Assembly: GCF_014647315.1 (NCBI RefSeq)
Contig: NZ_BMOY01000005.1
Coordinates: 1-64,000 of the forward strand
DNA from: Paenalicyclobacillus cellulosilyticus
GTDB lineage: Bacteria; Bacillota; Bacilli; Alicyclobacillales; Alicyclobacillaceae
Reading direction: 5' to 3'
Length of the DNA: 64,000 nucleotides
Both the position numbers and the translations under genes were made by a program. The notes under the pieces are model-generated. The model did no database searches. It was not told where the DNA came from and was given only the letters and a program-made list of their open reading frames with translations. This document shows positions 63,415-64,000 of this stretch, one piece after another. Numbering within the stretch: the first letter of the stretch is position 1; every line of letters starts with the position of its first letter.

Positions 63415-64000
63415 ATGCAGGAACGAGATCGCGTCACAGCGGAAAGGAAAGACGCGAGGTCCTTCGCGGTGCGGCGGTCGCGTGTCCAGGCGGCGTTGGA
63501 CGCGCGCGGCTGGGCGGCTGCCATCGTCACCTCGCCCGCGCACATCTACGGGCTCACCGGCGTCTGGTTGGAGAGCGGAGAGCGCCTCTCCGCCCTTGTC
63601 CTCAGTGCGCGCGGGGCTGCGTGGGCGGTGCACGCGATGTTTCAAGCGGAGGCTTCACCCGCAGCGGCGGAGGGGATTGCGCTCGTCATGTGGCGCGACG
63701 GGGACGACCCGTACGCCGCGCTCGACGCGGCGTGGGTTGCAGCCTGCACCGGCAGGCTTCCTGCGGATGGTGCGCCGGCCGGGGCGGGTCGTGGCGAGGA
63801 CAGCGCCGCGCCTCTGTGTTCCGGGGAGCAGTCGGAAGCTTGGGCGGAAAAACGGTCGGAAGCATGGGCGGAAACGTCTCAGACCGTCGCGGTGGACGGG
63901 CAATGGCCTTCCCGCCACCTGCTCGCGTGGCTTGGCCGCAAGGAGCGAGCGCCGCGCGTGGTGGTGGCGGACGACTTGCTCTACGGGCTGCGGGCGGTCA
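63415..64000 (+). CDS. Xaa-Pro aminopeptidase-like protein (M24 family), partial at window end
   Basis: The N-terminal creatinase-type domain of an M24 metallopeptidase; the frame is open to the window end (195 codons seen). VQAALDARGWAAAIVTSPAHIYGLTGVW near residues 23-50 is diagnostic. An insertion of about 40 residues carries a duplicated SEAWAE segment. AGGGAG stands before the ATG at 63415. The catalytic metal-binding domain would lie beyond the window. Confidence 0.8.
   Translation, partial: MQERDRVTAERKDARSFAVRRSRVQAALDARGWAAAIVTSPAHIYGLTGVWLESGERLSALVLSARGAAWAVHAMFQAEASPAAAEGIALVMWRDGDDPYAALDAAWVAACTGRLPADGAPAGAGRGEDSAAPLCSGEQSEAWAEKRSEAWAETSQTVAVDGQWPSRHLLAWLGRKERAPRVVVADDLLYGLRAV
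63832..63879 (+). repeat. 24-bp tandem duplication in the M24 gene
   Basis: Units at 63832-63855 and 63856-63879 encode SEAWAEKR and SEAWAETS inside a region that looks like an insertion in the creatinase domain. The duplication is in frame. Confidence 0.75.

Overview
The window is GC-rich bacterial DNA (roughly 60 to 65 % by eye) with strong AGGAGG-type ribosome binding sites, many GTG and TTG starts, a SufC-D-S-U-B iron-sulfur cluster, a spore-coat type YheC/YheD ATP-grasp gene and DUF47-Pit phosphate genes. Together these point to a high-GC, spore-forming member of the Firmicutes, most like Alicyclobacillus and its relatives. That assignment is inference from gene content; no ribosomal RNA, tRNA, CRISPR array, transposase or prophage was seen. 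The first 70 bases look like a noisy contig end.

Region 1 (1-17800) is a glucuronoxylan utilisation locus. The plus strand carries the end of a sugar-binding protein, two Gfo/Idh/MocA dehydrogenases and a uronate isomerase. A converging minus-strand operon (11079 down to 5015) encodes an intracellular GH10 xylanase, a GntR/FCD repressor, a glucarate-dehydratase-like enolase-superfamily enzyme, an SDR dehydrogenase and a GH67 alpha-glucuronidase. Its promoter overlaps a palindrome resembling UxuR/ExuR operators. Divergent from it, after a 726-base leader, lies a complete five-gene Opp-type ABC importer (11806-17754) that probably brings in xylo-oligosaccharides. Xylanase and glucuronidase act inside the cell, and UxaC and the dehydrogenases process the released uronate.

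Region 2 (17800-43100) is a mixture of stand-alone loci: a heterodimeric ABC exporter with one degenerate ATP site, an AbrB-type membrane protein with a clear promoter and 5' hairpin, a phosphodiester-glycosidase protein, an unrecognised exported protein, a 59-residue zinc ribbon, a cobalamin riboswitch with intrinsic terminator in front of a BtuF-like binding protein, a DUF47-Pit phosphate operon preceded by Pho-box-like repeats, an SGNH hydrolase, an unknown glycosidase-like protein, RNase Z, a 2-hydroxyacid dehydrogenase, an isoaspartyl dipeptidase, a very large RND permease, a YfbR-like nucleotidase, SodA, class 2 PyrD, alanine dehydrogenase and a CuA cupredoxin lipoprotein.

Region 3 (43100-49800) is the iron-sulfur assembly cluster: SufT-like, sufC, sufD, sufS, sufU, sufB, a Rieske protein and an IscR-like Rrf2 regulator. 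A GACT-N5-AGTC palindrome just upstream of sufC could be the regulator's site.

Region 4 (49800-64000) holds electron transfer flavoprotein genes, several small unknowns, an aspartase/fumarase family lyase, an S9 peptidase, an inositol-phosphatase-like enzyme, nicotinate phosphoribosyltransferase, IspH, a GT4 glycosyltransferase divergent from the YheC/YheD gene, and the start of an M24 aminopeptidase cut by the window edge. Short tandem duplications (14 to 36 bp) recur across the window, several at gene ends or protein linkers.
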